Assembly (NCBI RefSeq): GCF_002564005.1 | Contig: NZ_PDJG01000001.1 | Span: 1,054,001 to 1,118,000 of the forward strand | Source: Sanguibacter antarcticus | Lineage (GTDB): Bacteria; Actinomycetota; Actinomycetes; Actinomycetales; Cellulomonadaceae | Reading direction: 5' to 3' | DNA: 64,000 nt | Shown here: positions 54,134 through 63,728 of the stretch, piece by piece | How the letters are laid out: every line of letters starts with the position of its first letter | Position numbering within the stretch: the first letter of the stretch is position 1 | Made by a program: the position numbers and the translations under genes | Notes under the pieces: generated by a model | Seen by the model: the letters and a program-made list of their open reading frames with translations, nothing else | Database searches by the model: none | What the model was told of the DNA's origin: nothing

Positions 54134-55180
54134 TCACGCGAGCAGGTGCAGGATCCCGGGGTGGATGTCGGCGCGCAGGGGGACGCGTCCGACGGGTTCT
54201 CCGTCGGCGAACGCGACGGGTGGGGTGGCTCCGGTGGTGGTGGCCTCGATCGTGACGCTGGTGGCGTGCGTGATGGTGACGGCGCGGTGGCGTGCGTGAC
54301 GTCCGGTGTAGATGCCGGGGAAGATGCGCAAGATGCTCGTCCGGGACAGGGGGCCGGCGTGGACGACGTGCAGGAGCCCGTCGTCGACCTGGGCGTCGGG
54401 TGCGATGCGCAGCCCACCACCGAAGCGGGGCGCGCTGGAGACAGCGACGAGGGTAGCGAGCGTCTCGCGGGTGGTCCCGTCGATCGTGATGCGGTACCCG
54501 TAGGGGGCGAAGGTGCGCAGGCACGCCAGGACGGCGCGTAGGTACCGGCCGTGACCGCTGGGCCACCGGTAGGTGTTCGCCGTGGCGTTGATGGCGGCGT
54601 CGATGCCGACGGAGAGGGTCCCGGCGTACCACGTGCCGGTGAGCGGGTCGGGCGCTCGCGGGGTGGGAGGCCCGGGTGCTTTCTGGGGTGGTTGCTGGGG
54701 TGCGGTGATGGGTGTGGGGGGTGGTGGTGCGGTGACGTGGACGGCGTCGACGCATCGGGTGCCCGTGGTCAGGGCTGTGCACACGGTGCTCAGGGCGCGT
54801 TCGGTGTCGTGCAGGGGGAGCCCGAGTGCGGCGGCGAAGTCGTTCCCGGAGCCGACGGCGACGATGCCGAGCGGTGTGCGGGTCGCGACGACGGCGTTGA
54901 CGCCGAGGTGGACCATGCCGTCGCCGCCGACGACGACGAGCGCGTCGATCCCGTCCGAGCACGCGTCGCGCGCCTGGGTGAGGGCGAGGGCACCGGTGGG
55001 TGCGGAGAGATCGATGACGTCGTGGCCGGCAGCTGTGAGGAGCTGTGCGGTGCGCTCCCCTGCCCGGCGCCCGCGTCCGTGCCCTGCGGTCGGGTTGACG
55101 ACCAGACCGATCCGCCGGGCAGCAGATGGTCTCGCGGTGGGCGCGGAGCTCTGGGGTGGGTGGCTCTCGGGCGGGGGCAC
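54134..55180 (-). CDS. Diacylglycerol/lipid kinase family protein
   Basis: A 348-residue protein of the DagK/LCB5/YegS type, which phosphorylates diacylglycerol or a related lipid with ATP. RIGLVVNPTAGHGRGRRAGE (about 23-42, split as RIGLVVNPTAG and HGRGRR) begins the fold; the nucleotide site reads VVVGGDGMVH with Met where GGDGT is common. IVAVGSGNDFAAALGLPL and the C-terminal beta domain (VDDGLLHVVHA) follow. A Pro-rich insertion of about 30 residues (about 150-180) interrupts the fold. The GTG start is 5 bases after the tatC stop, so it depends on tatC translation. The tatA-tatC-dagK-helY order is known in related Micrococcales. Confidence 0.88.
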   Translation of the reverse strand: MPPPESHPPQSSAPTARPSAARRIGLVVNPTAGHGRGRRAGERTAQLLTAAGHDVIDLSAPTGALALTQARDACSDGIDALVVVGGDGMVHLGVNAVVATRTPLGIVAVGSGNDFAAALGLPLHDTERALSTVCTALTTGTRCVDAVHVTAPPPPTPITAPQQPPQKAPGPPTPRAPDPLTGTWYAGTLSVGIDAAINATANTYRWPSGHGRYLRAVLACLRTFAPYGYRITIDGTTRETLATLVAVSSAPRFGGGLRIAPDAQVDDGLLHVVHAGPLSRTSILRIFPGIYTGRHARHRAVTITHATSVTIEATTTGATPPVAFADGEPVGRVPLRADIHPGILHLLA

Positions 55181-55184
55181 GCGA

Positions 55185-56009
55185 TCAGACCTCGTACCCG
55201 GCGATCTCGGCGTCGAACGCTGCGGTGCGCTTGTCCGCCCGCCTGTCGTGCAGGACGCACACGCCCAGCGCCATGAAGTACAGCAGGCAGATGGGCAGGG
55301 CGACGAGGATCATCGTCAGGGCGTCAGGGGTCGGCGTCATGACGGCAGCGAACCCGAACGCGATGACGATCGCCCACCGCCACCCGCGCGCCCACGTCTC
55401 GGCGCGAACCATGCCGAGAAAGTTGACAGCCACCATGACGACGGGCATGACGAACGCGATACCGAACGCGAGCAGCAGACGCATGACGAACCCCAGGTAC
55501 ATCTGGGCGTCCTGAAGGTTCGTGGAGTCCTTGGGCAGGAAGTCGGTCAGGATCCGCACGGCGTGCGGCAGGACGAGCCATGCCAGGCCCGCCCCGGACA
55601 AGAACAAGGGCACCGCCGCACCGACGAACCCGACGGTGTACCGCTTCTCGCGCCCCGTCAGCCCCGGCGTGATGAACGCCCACAGCTGGTACAGCCACCA
55701 GGGGCTCGTTCCTAGGACGCCGATGAACACAGCGATCTTGATCTTCATGTCGAGCGCGGTCGCCATGCCACCGAAGTTGATCGAGACGACCTGGTTGCGG
55801 CGCGCCGCCGCATCGAGGATGGGCTGCTGCAGCAGCTGGAACACCGGGTCGTACAGGAACCACCCGGCGACCGCACCCACCGCCACACCGACCGCACCGA
55901 GGAAGAGCCGCTTGCGCAGCTCGAGCAGGTGCGCTCGCAGGGGCATGCGCCCCTCGCCGTCGCTGCGCCGGGTGCGTCCGGGCGCCGTGCGCGGTGTTCC
56001 TCGCGCCAC
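55185..56009 (-). CDS. tatC: Sec-independent translocase subunit TatC
   Basis: The signal-peptide receptor of the twin-arginine export pathway. It has 274 residues and six membrane segments. LRAHLLELRKRLFLGAVGV (about 24-42), the FITPGLTGREKRY loop (about 113-125) and PTPDALTMILVALPICLLY (about 224-242) are the conserved TatC signatures. The GTG start comes 1 base after the tatA stop. It forms the transport core with the adjacent tatA product; a separate TatB is not seen in this window. Confidence 0.95.
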   Translation of the reverse strand: MARGTPRTAPGRTRRSDGEGRMPLRAHLLELRKRLFLGAVGVAVGAVAGWFLYDPVFQLLQQPILDAAARRNQVVSINFGGMATALDMKIKIAVFIGVLGTSPWWLYQLWAFITPGLTGREKRYTVGFVGAAVPLFLSGAGLAWLVLPHAVRILTDFLPKDSTNLQDAQMYLGFVMRLLLAFGIAFVMPVVMVAVNFLGMVRAETWARGWRWAIVIAFGFAAVMTPTPDALTMILVALPICLLYFMALGVCVLHDRRADKRTAAFDAEIAGYEV

Positions 56010-56010
56010 C

Positions 56011-56325
56011 TCAGACCTTCGGCGGGGTCGTGCTCTCCGGCGAGGAAGCGGGACCGGTCCTCGTCGCAGGGTTCGTCGTGTCTAGCGGTATCGCCGGACC
56101 ACCCGCTGCGGGTGCCCCGGGCACGGGGTTCGCCTGCGGCTGCTGGTACGTCTGCGGCTGGACGGGCGCAGGGGCGTCGTCCTCGTTGAGCTCCTTGATC
56201 TCCTTCTTGAAGATCTTCAAGGACTGACCCACGCTCTTCGCGAGGTCGGGCAGGCGCTTTGCACCGAAGAGCAGCAGGAGGATGACGATGAAGACGAGCC
56301 AGTGGATCGGCTTGAGTGCACCCAT
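56011..56325 (-). CDS. tatA: Sec-independent translocase subunit TatA
   Basis: The pore-forming component of the Tat pathway. It has 104 residues: a short N-terminus, one membrane helix (about 8-22: HWLVFIVILLLLFGAKRLPD), the amphipathic helix LAKSVGQSLKIFKKEI and a long Pro/Ala/Thr-rich cytoplasmic tail. FGAKRLPDLAKS is the diagnostic motif. ATG 56325 follows a GGAGG site. It is co-transcribed with tatC, dagK and possibly helY. Confidence 0.95.
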   Translation of the reverse strand: MGALKPIHWLVFIVILLLLFGAKRLPDLAKSVGQSLKIFKKEIKELNEDDAPAPVQPQTYQQPQANPVPGAPAAGGPAIPLDTTNPATRTGPASSPESTTPPKV

Positions 56326-56504
56326 GGGTGAACCTCCGGTGTGTCAGGTGCTCAGGTGAAGTACGTGAACAACGATCGTAGACGCTCGTGCGTGCACCGA
56401 GCGTGAGCGCACCGTACCCACGCCTGGTGAACAGCAGATGACACGCTCGACCGCCCCGACCCCGACCGCCACCGCACCCGCGCGATCCCTGCGACCGTCG
56501 CGGG

Positions 56505-56828
56505 TCAACGGTCGATCATCCGCCATGCGGCATACCGCGACGCATGCTGCGACCGCCGCGAGAGCGCCCGACCCCGCCGCACGCCACGACGCTCCTGCAC
56601 GAGAGCGACCAGCTCGCCACGCTCCCGCCCGACATCCACGCCACGGCCCACACCTGCAGCGCTCGCAGCGATCCGCTCCTGCACCCGACCCGGTGCACCT
56701 GCGGCCGCAACCCCCAACCCGTCCAGGGCACGCGTGAGCGCCTTGACCTTGCGCCACAGGGACCGCCCGAGGAAGAACGCCCCCGTGAGCGAGCCGACGA
56801 CCAGGGCGCACCAGATCCAGAACCACAT
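56505..56828 (-). CDS. Small membrane protein between pafC and tatA
   Basis: A 107-residue protein with one N-terminal membrane segment (MWFWIWCALVVGSLTGAFFLG, about 1-21, quoted as WFWIWCALVVGSLTGAFFLG) followed by a basic, Arg-rich cytoplasmic tail with a heptad-like LWRKVKALTRALDGLG. ATG 56828 lies 7 bases after TAGGCT, and that hexamer overlaps the pafC stop codon. The longer ORF upstream runs into pafC and is not the start. Similar short membrane proteins occur here in relatives; the function is unknown. Bases 56326-56504 to tatA hold no further gene. Confidence 0.65.
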   Translation of the reverse strand: MWFWIWCALVVGSLTGAFFLGRSLWRKVKALTRALDGLGVAAAGAPGRVQERIAASAAGVGRGVDVGRERGELVALVQERRGVRRGRALSRRSQHASRYAAWRMIDR

Positions 56829-56835
56829 GGACGCG

Positions 56836-56841
56836 AGCCTA
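56836..56841 (-). promoter_or_regulatory. Putative leaderless -10 (TAGGCT) of the small membrane protein
   Basis: On the minus strand TAGGCT includes the pafC stop codon TAG and lies 7 bases before ATG 56828. Confidence 0.5.
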
Positions 56842-57891
56842 ACGGTCCGTGCCCACGCCGCGACCGGCACCACCCGCACCACCACCCGCACCACCGGCCG
56901 GACCCTGGTCGGCGCTCGCGGGCTCGAGCATGTCGAGCGCGGCGTACTCGGCGAGGGCACGGTCGGCTGCGTCGGCGACGTCGCGCAGGACGTCGGGCGG
57001 GTCGACGGCCACGACCTCACGGGCGTTGCGCAGCAGGAGGTGGCGCAACCACATGGCGTTGCCGACCCGCAGCGTCACGACGAAGTCTGATCCGTCGAGG
57101 GTCCGCACGGACTCCACGGGCACCTGTTCGGCGATCCAGCGTGCACGGCTCGTGAACGTGATCTGCGCGACGGTCCCGGTCGTGGGCCGGTACGTACCAG
57201 GCGCGGGAACGCGCGTGGCTGTGCGGGTCCCGTGCTCGGGGAGCACGTCGGCGGACAGGATGCGGTCGGTGCGGAACGTGCGTTCTGCGTGCGCTGACGT
57301 GCACCACGCGTGCAGGTAGGTGAAGTCGTCGGAGGGCAGGAGGCGGATGGGTTCGACCACCCGGGTGGAGGTGACGTCGGCGTTGTTCACGTACTCGATG
57401 CGCAGGAGCCGGTGCGTGGCGAGCGCACGCGTCACGGCTGCCAAGACCTGCGGGGACGCATCGACCGCCACCCGCACGTCGAGCGCCGCCGCCCCCTCCC
57501 CCGACGCCGCAGTGAGCTTTGCCAGCGCCGAGCCGACGACCGCAGCCTGCTCAGGATCCCCCGCCTGGGCGACGACCTCGCTCATCGCCCGCAGGGCGGC
57601 GATGAGCGTGATCGCCTCCCGGGTCCCCAGCCGCAACGGACGCGTCATGCCGCGCGAGCTCGTCAGGTGCACGATGCCCCGTTCGATGGAGTCGGCATCG
57701 AAGTCGATGAGGTCCTCAGGCCAGTACCCCGGCGTCCCCGAGATCCACAACGTGTCCACGTCCGCAAGGATCTGCTTCGCGCTCACCCCGAACCGGCGCG
57801 CCAGGTCCTCCACCGGCACCGGACCGCTCGTCTCCAAAAAGCTCACCAGCCCGACCAACCGCACGAACCGTTCCGACGCCCGCTCAGCCAC
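56839..57891 (-). CDS. pafC: PafC, WYL-domain DNA-damage regulator subunit
   Basis: One half of the PafBC heterodimer, which activates the RecA-independent DNA damage response in mycobacteria. It has 350 residues: an N-terminal winged HTH (about 5-65: FVRLVGLVSFLETSG..VPVEDLARRFGVS), a linker and a WYL domain (about 170-260) where the WYL triplet reads TYL (DFTYLHAW), then a WCX domain. The C-terminus is a Gly/Ala-rich tail. GTG 57891 follows GAGGGG and overlaps the pafB end by 8 bases, so the two are coupled. The longer ORF start (57936) lies inside pafB. Confidence 0.9.
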   Translation of the reverse strand: MAERASERFVRLVGLVSFLETSGPVPVEDLARRFGVSAKQILADVDTLWISGTPGYWPEDLIDFDADSIERGIVHLTSSRGMTRPLRLGTREAITLIAALRAMSEVVAQAGDPEQAAVVGSALAKLTAASGEGAAALDVRVAVDASPQVLAAVTRALATHRLLRIEYVNNADVTSTRVVEPIRLLPSDDFTYLHAWCTSAHAERTFRTDRILSADVLPEHGTRTATRVPAPGTYRPTTGTVAQITFTSRARWIAEQVPVESVRTLDGSDFVVTLRVGNAMWLRHLLLRNAREVVAVDPPDVLRDVADAADRALAEYAALDMLEPASADQGPAGGAGGGAGGAGRGVGTDR

Positions 57892-58945
57892 GGTGATCCC
57901 CCTCGACGCGCTCAGAACCCTCGACCGCCCCAGCACCGGTCACCCCAGTACCGTCCGCCCCGTGCCCACCCGACCCGCGCAGGCTCGCAGCCCTGCGCAA
58001 CCGGTCCAGCACCGCCACCCGCAGCGCGCCCGGCTCCACCACCACGACCGCATCACCGTAACCAGCGATGTCGTCCGCCATCACCTCGAACGACGAATAC
58101 GCCACCGCAACCATCTCCCGCCCCGCCACCGCAACACCCGACACCGCAGGCACACCGTGCGCTCGCAGTGCGCTCGCCCGCTCAGGCAGGAGCGCAAGGA
58201 GTGCGACCTCATCGAGCTCGGGGGCTCTGCGCCCGACGAGCGCGTCGACGTCGATCGTCGTCGGGACCTCGTACGCGCCCTCGTCGCCGCGTGCGCGCAC
58301 GAGCCCCTCGATGCGGTTGAGACGGAACGCCCGGGGGGCGTCCCGGTCCTGGTCGTGCCCGAGCAGGTACCACCCACCTGCACGGACTGCGACCTTCCAC
58401 GGTTCGACGCGACGCACCCGCACCTCGCCCGTGCTCGCAGCCCGGTAGGTGAACGTGACCACCCGGCGAGCGACGATCGCGTCGAGCAACGGCTCGTACG
58501 CACCCGCACCGGCCCGCACCCGCGGCGCCAACCCAGCCACCGAGTCCGTCCCCTCTCCCCCGCCCGGCACAGCACGCAGCTTTGTCACAGCACGAGAGGT
58601 GTCCACCTGCAACGCGCTGTCCTGCCAGAACTGCGCCGCAAGAGAGAGCACACCCAGCTCAGCAGGCGTCAGATCGATCTCCGCGAGGGCATACGCATCC
58701 TTGTCGATGCGATACCCCGCATCCTGAGCGTGCCCACCACCGTCGACCGTGACGATCGGCACACCCATCTCACGCAACACATCCTTATCCCGCTCGAACA
58801 TGCGTTCGAACGCTTCAGGGGTCGGGGCATCGTCATACCCAGCAACCGACGAACGAACCTGCGCCTTCGTCATCCGCGCAGGAGCATTCATCAAAGCGAT
58901 CACCAAGTTGAGCAGCCGAGCTGCAGGGGGCGTCTGAGGAGGCAT
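57884..58945 (-). CDS. pafB: PafB, WYL-domain DNA-damage regulator subunit
   Basis: Partner of PafC. It has 353 residues. HTH region RLLNLVIALMNAPARMTKAQ and FERMFERDKDVLREMGVPI (about 8-70), then the WYL domain (about 150-240) with GGWYLLGHDQDRDAPRAFRL, where W-Y-L is intact, and a C-terminal WCX domain with MVAVAYSSFEVMADDIAGYG. The activating ligand in mycobacteria is thought to be damage-related single-stranded DNA. ATG 58945 lies 7 bases after TAGCGT. In mycobacteria pafA (proteasome ligase) comes first; here a divergent DUF3866 operon is next instead. Confidence 0.91.
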   Translation of the reverse strand: MPPQTPPAARLLNLVIALMNAPARMTKAQVRSSVAGYDDAPTPEAFERMFERDKDVLREMGVPIVTVDGGGHAQDAGYRIDKDAYALAEIDLTPAELGVLSLAAQFWQDSALQVDTSRAVTKLRAVPGGGEGTDSVAGLAPRVRAGAGAYEPLLDAIVARRVVTFTYRAASTGEVRVRRVEPWKVAVRAGGWYLLGHDQDRDAPRAFRLNRIEGLVRARGDEGAYEVPTTIDVDALVGRRAPELDEVALLALLPERASALRAHGVPAVSGVAVAGREMVAVAYSSFEVMADDIAGYGDAVVVVEPGALRVAVLDRLRRAASLRGSGGHGADGTGVTGAGAVEGSERVEGDHRG

Positions 58946-58952
58946 CGCCCTA

Positions 58953-58972
58953 ACGCTAGCGTCGAGTAGCGT
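58953..58972. promoter_or_regulatory. Back-to-back leaderless promoters of pafB and the DUF3866 operon
   Basis: Two identical TAGCGT hexamers point in opposite directions: minus strand 58958-58953 (7 bases to the pafB ATG) and plus strand 58967-58972 (7 bases to GTG 58980). Only 8 bases separate them, so the two -35 regions would lie within each other's coding sequence and polymerases should compete. Confidence 0.55.
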
Positions 58973-58979
58973 TGGCGCG

Positions 58980-60167
58980 GTGATGACGCGACGCACAGCA
59001 CGGGTGGTATCGCTCGGGCGACGCTGGGACGGTGCACAAGAACTCACCGTCGAGCTCGACCACACCCCACCAGACCCACCACCGCACCACACCGTGCGCG
59101 CCCTCGCCTACCCCACCCTCGTCGGAGACCCCCACCCCGGCGACACAGTCCTGCTCAACACCACCGCACTCGACCGCGGCCTCGGAACCGGCGGCTACGC
59201 CCTCGTCATCGCCGTCCTCCCACCACCCGACCAGCACCACACCACACCCACCACCCAGCCCGACACCCGACCCAGCGCCGGCCACCTCGTCAAAGCCCGC
59301 TACACACCCCACCAGACCATGGTCCTCGGCGTCGACGAACAAGAATCACCCCACCACCACCTCCTCCGCGACGCAGACACCCTCGACAACATGCCCGTCA
59401 TCGTCGCCGACCTCCACTCCGCACTCCCCGCCATCATCGCCGGCGCACGCCACACCGCCCACGAACACGGCAGACCCACCCCCCGCATCACCTACGTCAT
59501 GACCGACGGCGGCGCACTACCCGCCTGGTTCTCCCGCACCATCTCAGGCCTCCGCGACGCCGGATGGCTCGACGCCTGCATCACCGTCGGCCAAGCATTC
59601 GGCGGCGACCTCGAAGCCGTCACCACCCACACCGGCCTCCTCGCCGCACACCTCATCACCCACGCCGACATCACCATCGTCACCCAAGGCCCCGGCAACC
59701 TCGGCACCGGCACCCGATGGGGCTTCTCCGGAACCACCACAGGCGAAACCATCAACGCCACCAGCACCCTCAACGGCCACCCCATCGCCTCCCTGCGCAT
59801 CTCCGGCGCCGACCCCCGCCCCCGACACCACGGAATCTCCCACCACTCACTCACCGCCTACACCCGCGTCGCCCTACGCCCCGCAGACATCCCCCTCCCC
59901 ACCCTCGCCACCACCCCCACCACCTTCACCACCACAGACCACGACCCCCACCACCTCGACACCCTCATCCACCACCAAGCCACACCCCTCACCACCTGCC
60001 CCGCCCACCACACCCTCATCCCCCTCGACGCCACCCCAGCGCTCGCAGCCGCACTCGAACACACCCCCGTCCCCCTGTCCACCATGGGACGCGGACTCAC
60101 CCAAGACCCCGCAGCATTCCTCGCAGCCGCGCTCGCCGGCACCCACGCAGCCACCCTCCTGAGCTAG
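58980..60167 (+). CDS. DUF3866 family protein
   Basis: A 395-residue protein. I recognise the DUF3866 pattern: TYVMTDGGALPAWFSRTI (about 174-191), VGQAFGGDLEAVTTHTGLLA (about 200-219), VTQGPGNLGTGTRWGFSGTT (about 228-247) and SHHSLTAYTRVALRP. This suggests a nucleotide- or sugar-binding alpha/beta fold but the function is unknown. GTG 58980 fits the TAGCGT 7 bases upstream; ATG 58983 is next. Composition is extreme, with His, Thr and Pro very frequent and nearly all codons ending in C. The next gene starts 15 bases later, so it heads the operon to the right edge. Confidence 0.82.
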   Translation: MMTRRTARVVSLGRRWDGAQELTVELDHTPPDPPPHHTVRALAYPTLVGDPHPGDTVLLNTTALDRGLGTGGYALVIAVLPPPDQHHTTPTTQPDTRPSAGHLVKARYTPHQTMVLGVDEQESPHHHLLRDADTLDNMPVIVADLHSALPAIIAGARHTAHEHGRPTPRITYVMTDGGALPAWFSRTISGLRDAGWLDACITVGQAFGGDLEAVTTHTGLLAAHLITHADITIVTQGPGNLGTGTRWGFSGTTTGETINATSTLNGHPIASLRISGADPRPRHHGISHHSLTAYTRVALRPADIPLPTLATTPTTFTTTDHDPHHLDTLIHHQATPLTTCPAHHTLIPLDATPALAAALEHTPVPLSTMGRGLTQDPAAFLAAALAGTHAATLLS

Positions 60168-60182
60168 AGCACCCCCACACCG

Positions 60183-60929
60183 ATGAACACCACAACCACA
60201 CCCGCGCGCACCACCCCGCACACACCGCTCACCCCCCTCCTGCTCACACCCCTCCTCATCCTCCTCATCCTCATCGGATCAGCCCTCTCCACCCCCTGGC
60301 AGACAGACCGCACCACCGCCTCAGACCCCGTTCCACGCCCCACCCCGACCGAGAACGCCACACCACCACGCACCCCACCACCCACCAGCGAGACCGACGA
60401 CCCACCCCTCGACCCCACCACCACCCTCCTCATCCTCGGCACAGCCCTCACCGCCGCGATCATCGCCTACCTCCTCTACCGCACCGTCAAGAAGATCCGC
60501 CACACGACACTCCCCCAACAAGGCCGACCACACACCGCACGATCACCCGGCGACACCACCGAGCACGCAGCCGTCACCACCACCCCCGAGCTCCGCACCG
60601 GCATCGAGACCGCAACCGCCCGCCTCCACGGCGCAACCACCTCCACCGACGCGATCATCGCCGCATGGCTCGCCCTCGAAGAAGCCGCCGAAGCCGCCGG
60701 CACCACACACACCGCCGCACAAACACCCACCGAGCTCACCGTCGCCGTCCTCACCACAACCCCAGCCTCACCCGAGACGATCACCAACCTCCTGCACCTC
60801 TACCACCGCGCACGCTTCACCACCACACCCCTCACCCCCCACGACGTCGTCGACGCCCACACCTACCTCGCCGACCTCGCCCACGCCCTCACACCCACCA
60901 CCACCAACCCAGAGACCACCACCCCATGA
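60183..60929 (+). CDS. DUF4129-like membrane protein
   Basis: A 248-residue protein: one membrane segment near the N-terminus (about 18-36), an extracytoplasmic Thr/Pro-rich loop (about 40-78), a second segment (about 81-98) and a cytoplasmic helical DUF4129 domain (about 135-240) with IIAAWLALEEAAEAAGTT and LLHLYHRARFTTTPLT. DUF4129 proteins accompany MoxR, DUF58 and transglutaminase genes. It overlaps the next gene by ATGA. Thr and Pro are strongly over-represented. Confidence 0.8.
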   Translation: MNTTTTPARTTPHTPLTPLLLTPLLILLILIGSALSTPWQTDRTTASDPVPRPTPTENATPPRTPPPTSETDDPPLDPTTTLLILGTALTAAIIAYLLYRTVKKIRHTTLPQQGRPHTARSPGDTTEHAAVTTTPELRTGIETATARLHGATTSTDAIIAAWLALEEAAEAAGTTHTAAQTPTELTVAVLTTTPASPETITNLLHLYHRARFTTTPLTPHDVVDAHTYLADLAHALTPTTTNPETTTP

Positions 60930-61431
60930 GGCGCCTGCTCACCTACACCGCCATCGAGCTCGTCACCCTCACCCTCCTCCAGCACGAGCTCAACCTCGAC
61001 CCCACCCACCTCGCCATGCTCACCCTCAGCACCCTCGCCCTCACCATCACAGCCACCCCCACCCACGCACCCACCACACACCCCCGCTGGCCCCGCACCA
61101 GCCGCGACCGCCGCCCAGGATCCCGCGACGACGTCGCCTCCCTCGCCTGGACCTTCTTCGGCCGCGACGGCACCATCACCGCCCAAGCACTCCGCACCAC
61201 ACGCACCATCGCCGCCACCCGACTCCACGCACACGGCGCCAACCTCTACGACCCCGACGACACCACCACCTGCCGCACCCTCCTCGGCCCACACGCCCAC
61301 CACCACCTCGACCCCACAACCCCCACCACCACCCCACGCCCCAGCGTCACCGAGCTCGCCCGCATCATCACCACCCTCGAAAACCTCACACCACCCACCG
61401 ACACACACCCGCACACAAGGACCACCACCAC

Positions 61432-61435
<4 letters not shown>
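60926..61435 (+). CDS. Membrane-anchored protein of unknown function
   Basis: A 169-residue protein with two N-terminal hydrophobic segments (about 5-20 and 28-47) and a Thr/His-rich cytoplasmic part with DDVASLAWTFFGRDGTITAQ (about 69-88) and PSVTELARIITTLENL near the end. The start is the ATG in the ATGA overlap with DUF4129; the much longer ORF starting near 59,564 is a composition shadow. It is coupled to moxR by ATGA. In such cassettes a small membrane protein of this kind sits beside MoxR; I know no function. Confidence 0.7.
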
Positions 61436-62435
<1,000 letters not shown>

Positions 62436-62439
<4 letters not shown>

Positions 62440-63728
62440 CCCCACCCTCACCCTCACCACCGTGGCGCCGCGACAGCTCCCTCCTCCTCATGGCCGTCAC
62501 CGGGATCGCGTTCGCCACAGCAGGGCTCCTCCTCGCGCGCCCCCACCTCGTCGCCATCGCCACACCGCTGCTCCTCGGCGTCACCTGGAGCGCATGGAAC
62601 CGCCCCGACGGACCAGTCCATGTCACCACCAGCTCGACCACCACGACGCTGCGCAGCGACGAGCTCGACACCACCCTGACCATCACCGCACCCCCAGGCG
62701 CCACCATCGCCCGCGTCCTCGTCGCCAGTCCCGGCACAGCCCGCACCGAGACCATGGTCCACATCGACAGGACCCGCGACCTGCGCGTCACCACACCCTC
62801 CGTCCGGACAGGGACCCGCGAGCTCTTCACCACCGACCTCATCGCCACCAGCACCCACGGCGGATGGCACAACGGCATCCACCACGTCCAGCCCGAGCAC
62901 GTCCTCGTCCTCCCTGCAGCACACCGCACCACCGCGCTCCCCGTCTCAGAGCACCTGCGCGGCCTCACCGGCGAGCACCGCTCACGCCGGCTCGGAGACG
63001 GCAGCGAGCTCCGCGACATCGCCCCCTACAACCCCGGCGACCCCCTCCGGCGCATCGACTGGCGCGTCACAGCACGTCGATCCCCCGACGCCGACCACCT
63101 CTACGTCCGACGCACCTACGCCTCCGCCGAAGCCTGCGTCGTCCTCGCCGTCGACTCACGTGACGACGTCGGACCCGAGATCGCCACCTGGGGATCCTTC
63201 GGCGCAGTCCGCCCCGACCAGCAGACCTCCCTCGACATCGCCCGCGAGGCCGCCGCCACCATCGCCCGGGCCGTCATCGACGCAGGAGACCGCGTCGGCC
63301 TCGAAGACCTCGGACGCCTCCACACCCCCGTCCCGCTCGCCGGCGGCAAACGCCACCTCCAACGCATCTACCACGCGCTCGCGCTCTCCCAGCCCCACGG
63401 TGCACCGCGCATCCGCGAACGCGCCCCACAGGTCCCCCACGGTGCACTCGTCTACCTCTTCTCCACCTTCCTCGACGACAGCTCCGTCACCATCGCCCAC
63501 CAGTGGCACGCCCACGGACACCGCGTCATCGTGATCGACACCCTCCCCACCGAAGACTTCTGGGGACTGAGCGAACGAGAGCATCTCGCCTGGCGCCTCA
63601 CCGAGATCGCGCGACAAGACCGCCTCACCGCACTCATCAGCAACGGCATCACCGTCTTGCGATGGACCGACCCCACCACCCGCGCCGCACTCCAGGCCAC
63701 GGCCCGTGAACGCAGGCCCCGACGATGA
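62436..63728 (+). CDS. DUF58 family protein
   Basis: A 430-residue protein with two N-terminal membrane segments (about 15-50), a beta-rich region (about 55-150) and the DUF58 signature GDGSELRDIAPYNPGDPLRR with IDWRVTARR (about 188-216). A VWA-like fold follows with VVLAVDSRDDVG in place of a full DxSxS MIDAS motif. It is the usual partner of MoxR. The start is the ATG in the ATGA overlap; the ORF extending up to 61,671 is a shadow. It overlaps the next gene by ATGA. Confidence 0.88.

Noticed and set aside
56344..56826. A 160-codon minus-strand frame overlapping the small membrane protein
   Set aside because: It is in a different frame from the protein with a membrane segment and a leaderless -10, has a Cys/Arg/Gly-rich random composition and no start signal.
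59040..61430. Repeated ACC/CAC-rich strings as a CRISPR or tandem repeat
   Set aside because: They are codons for Thr, His and Pro in continuous reading frames, without a fixed repeat unit or spacers.
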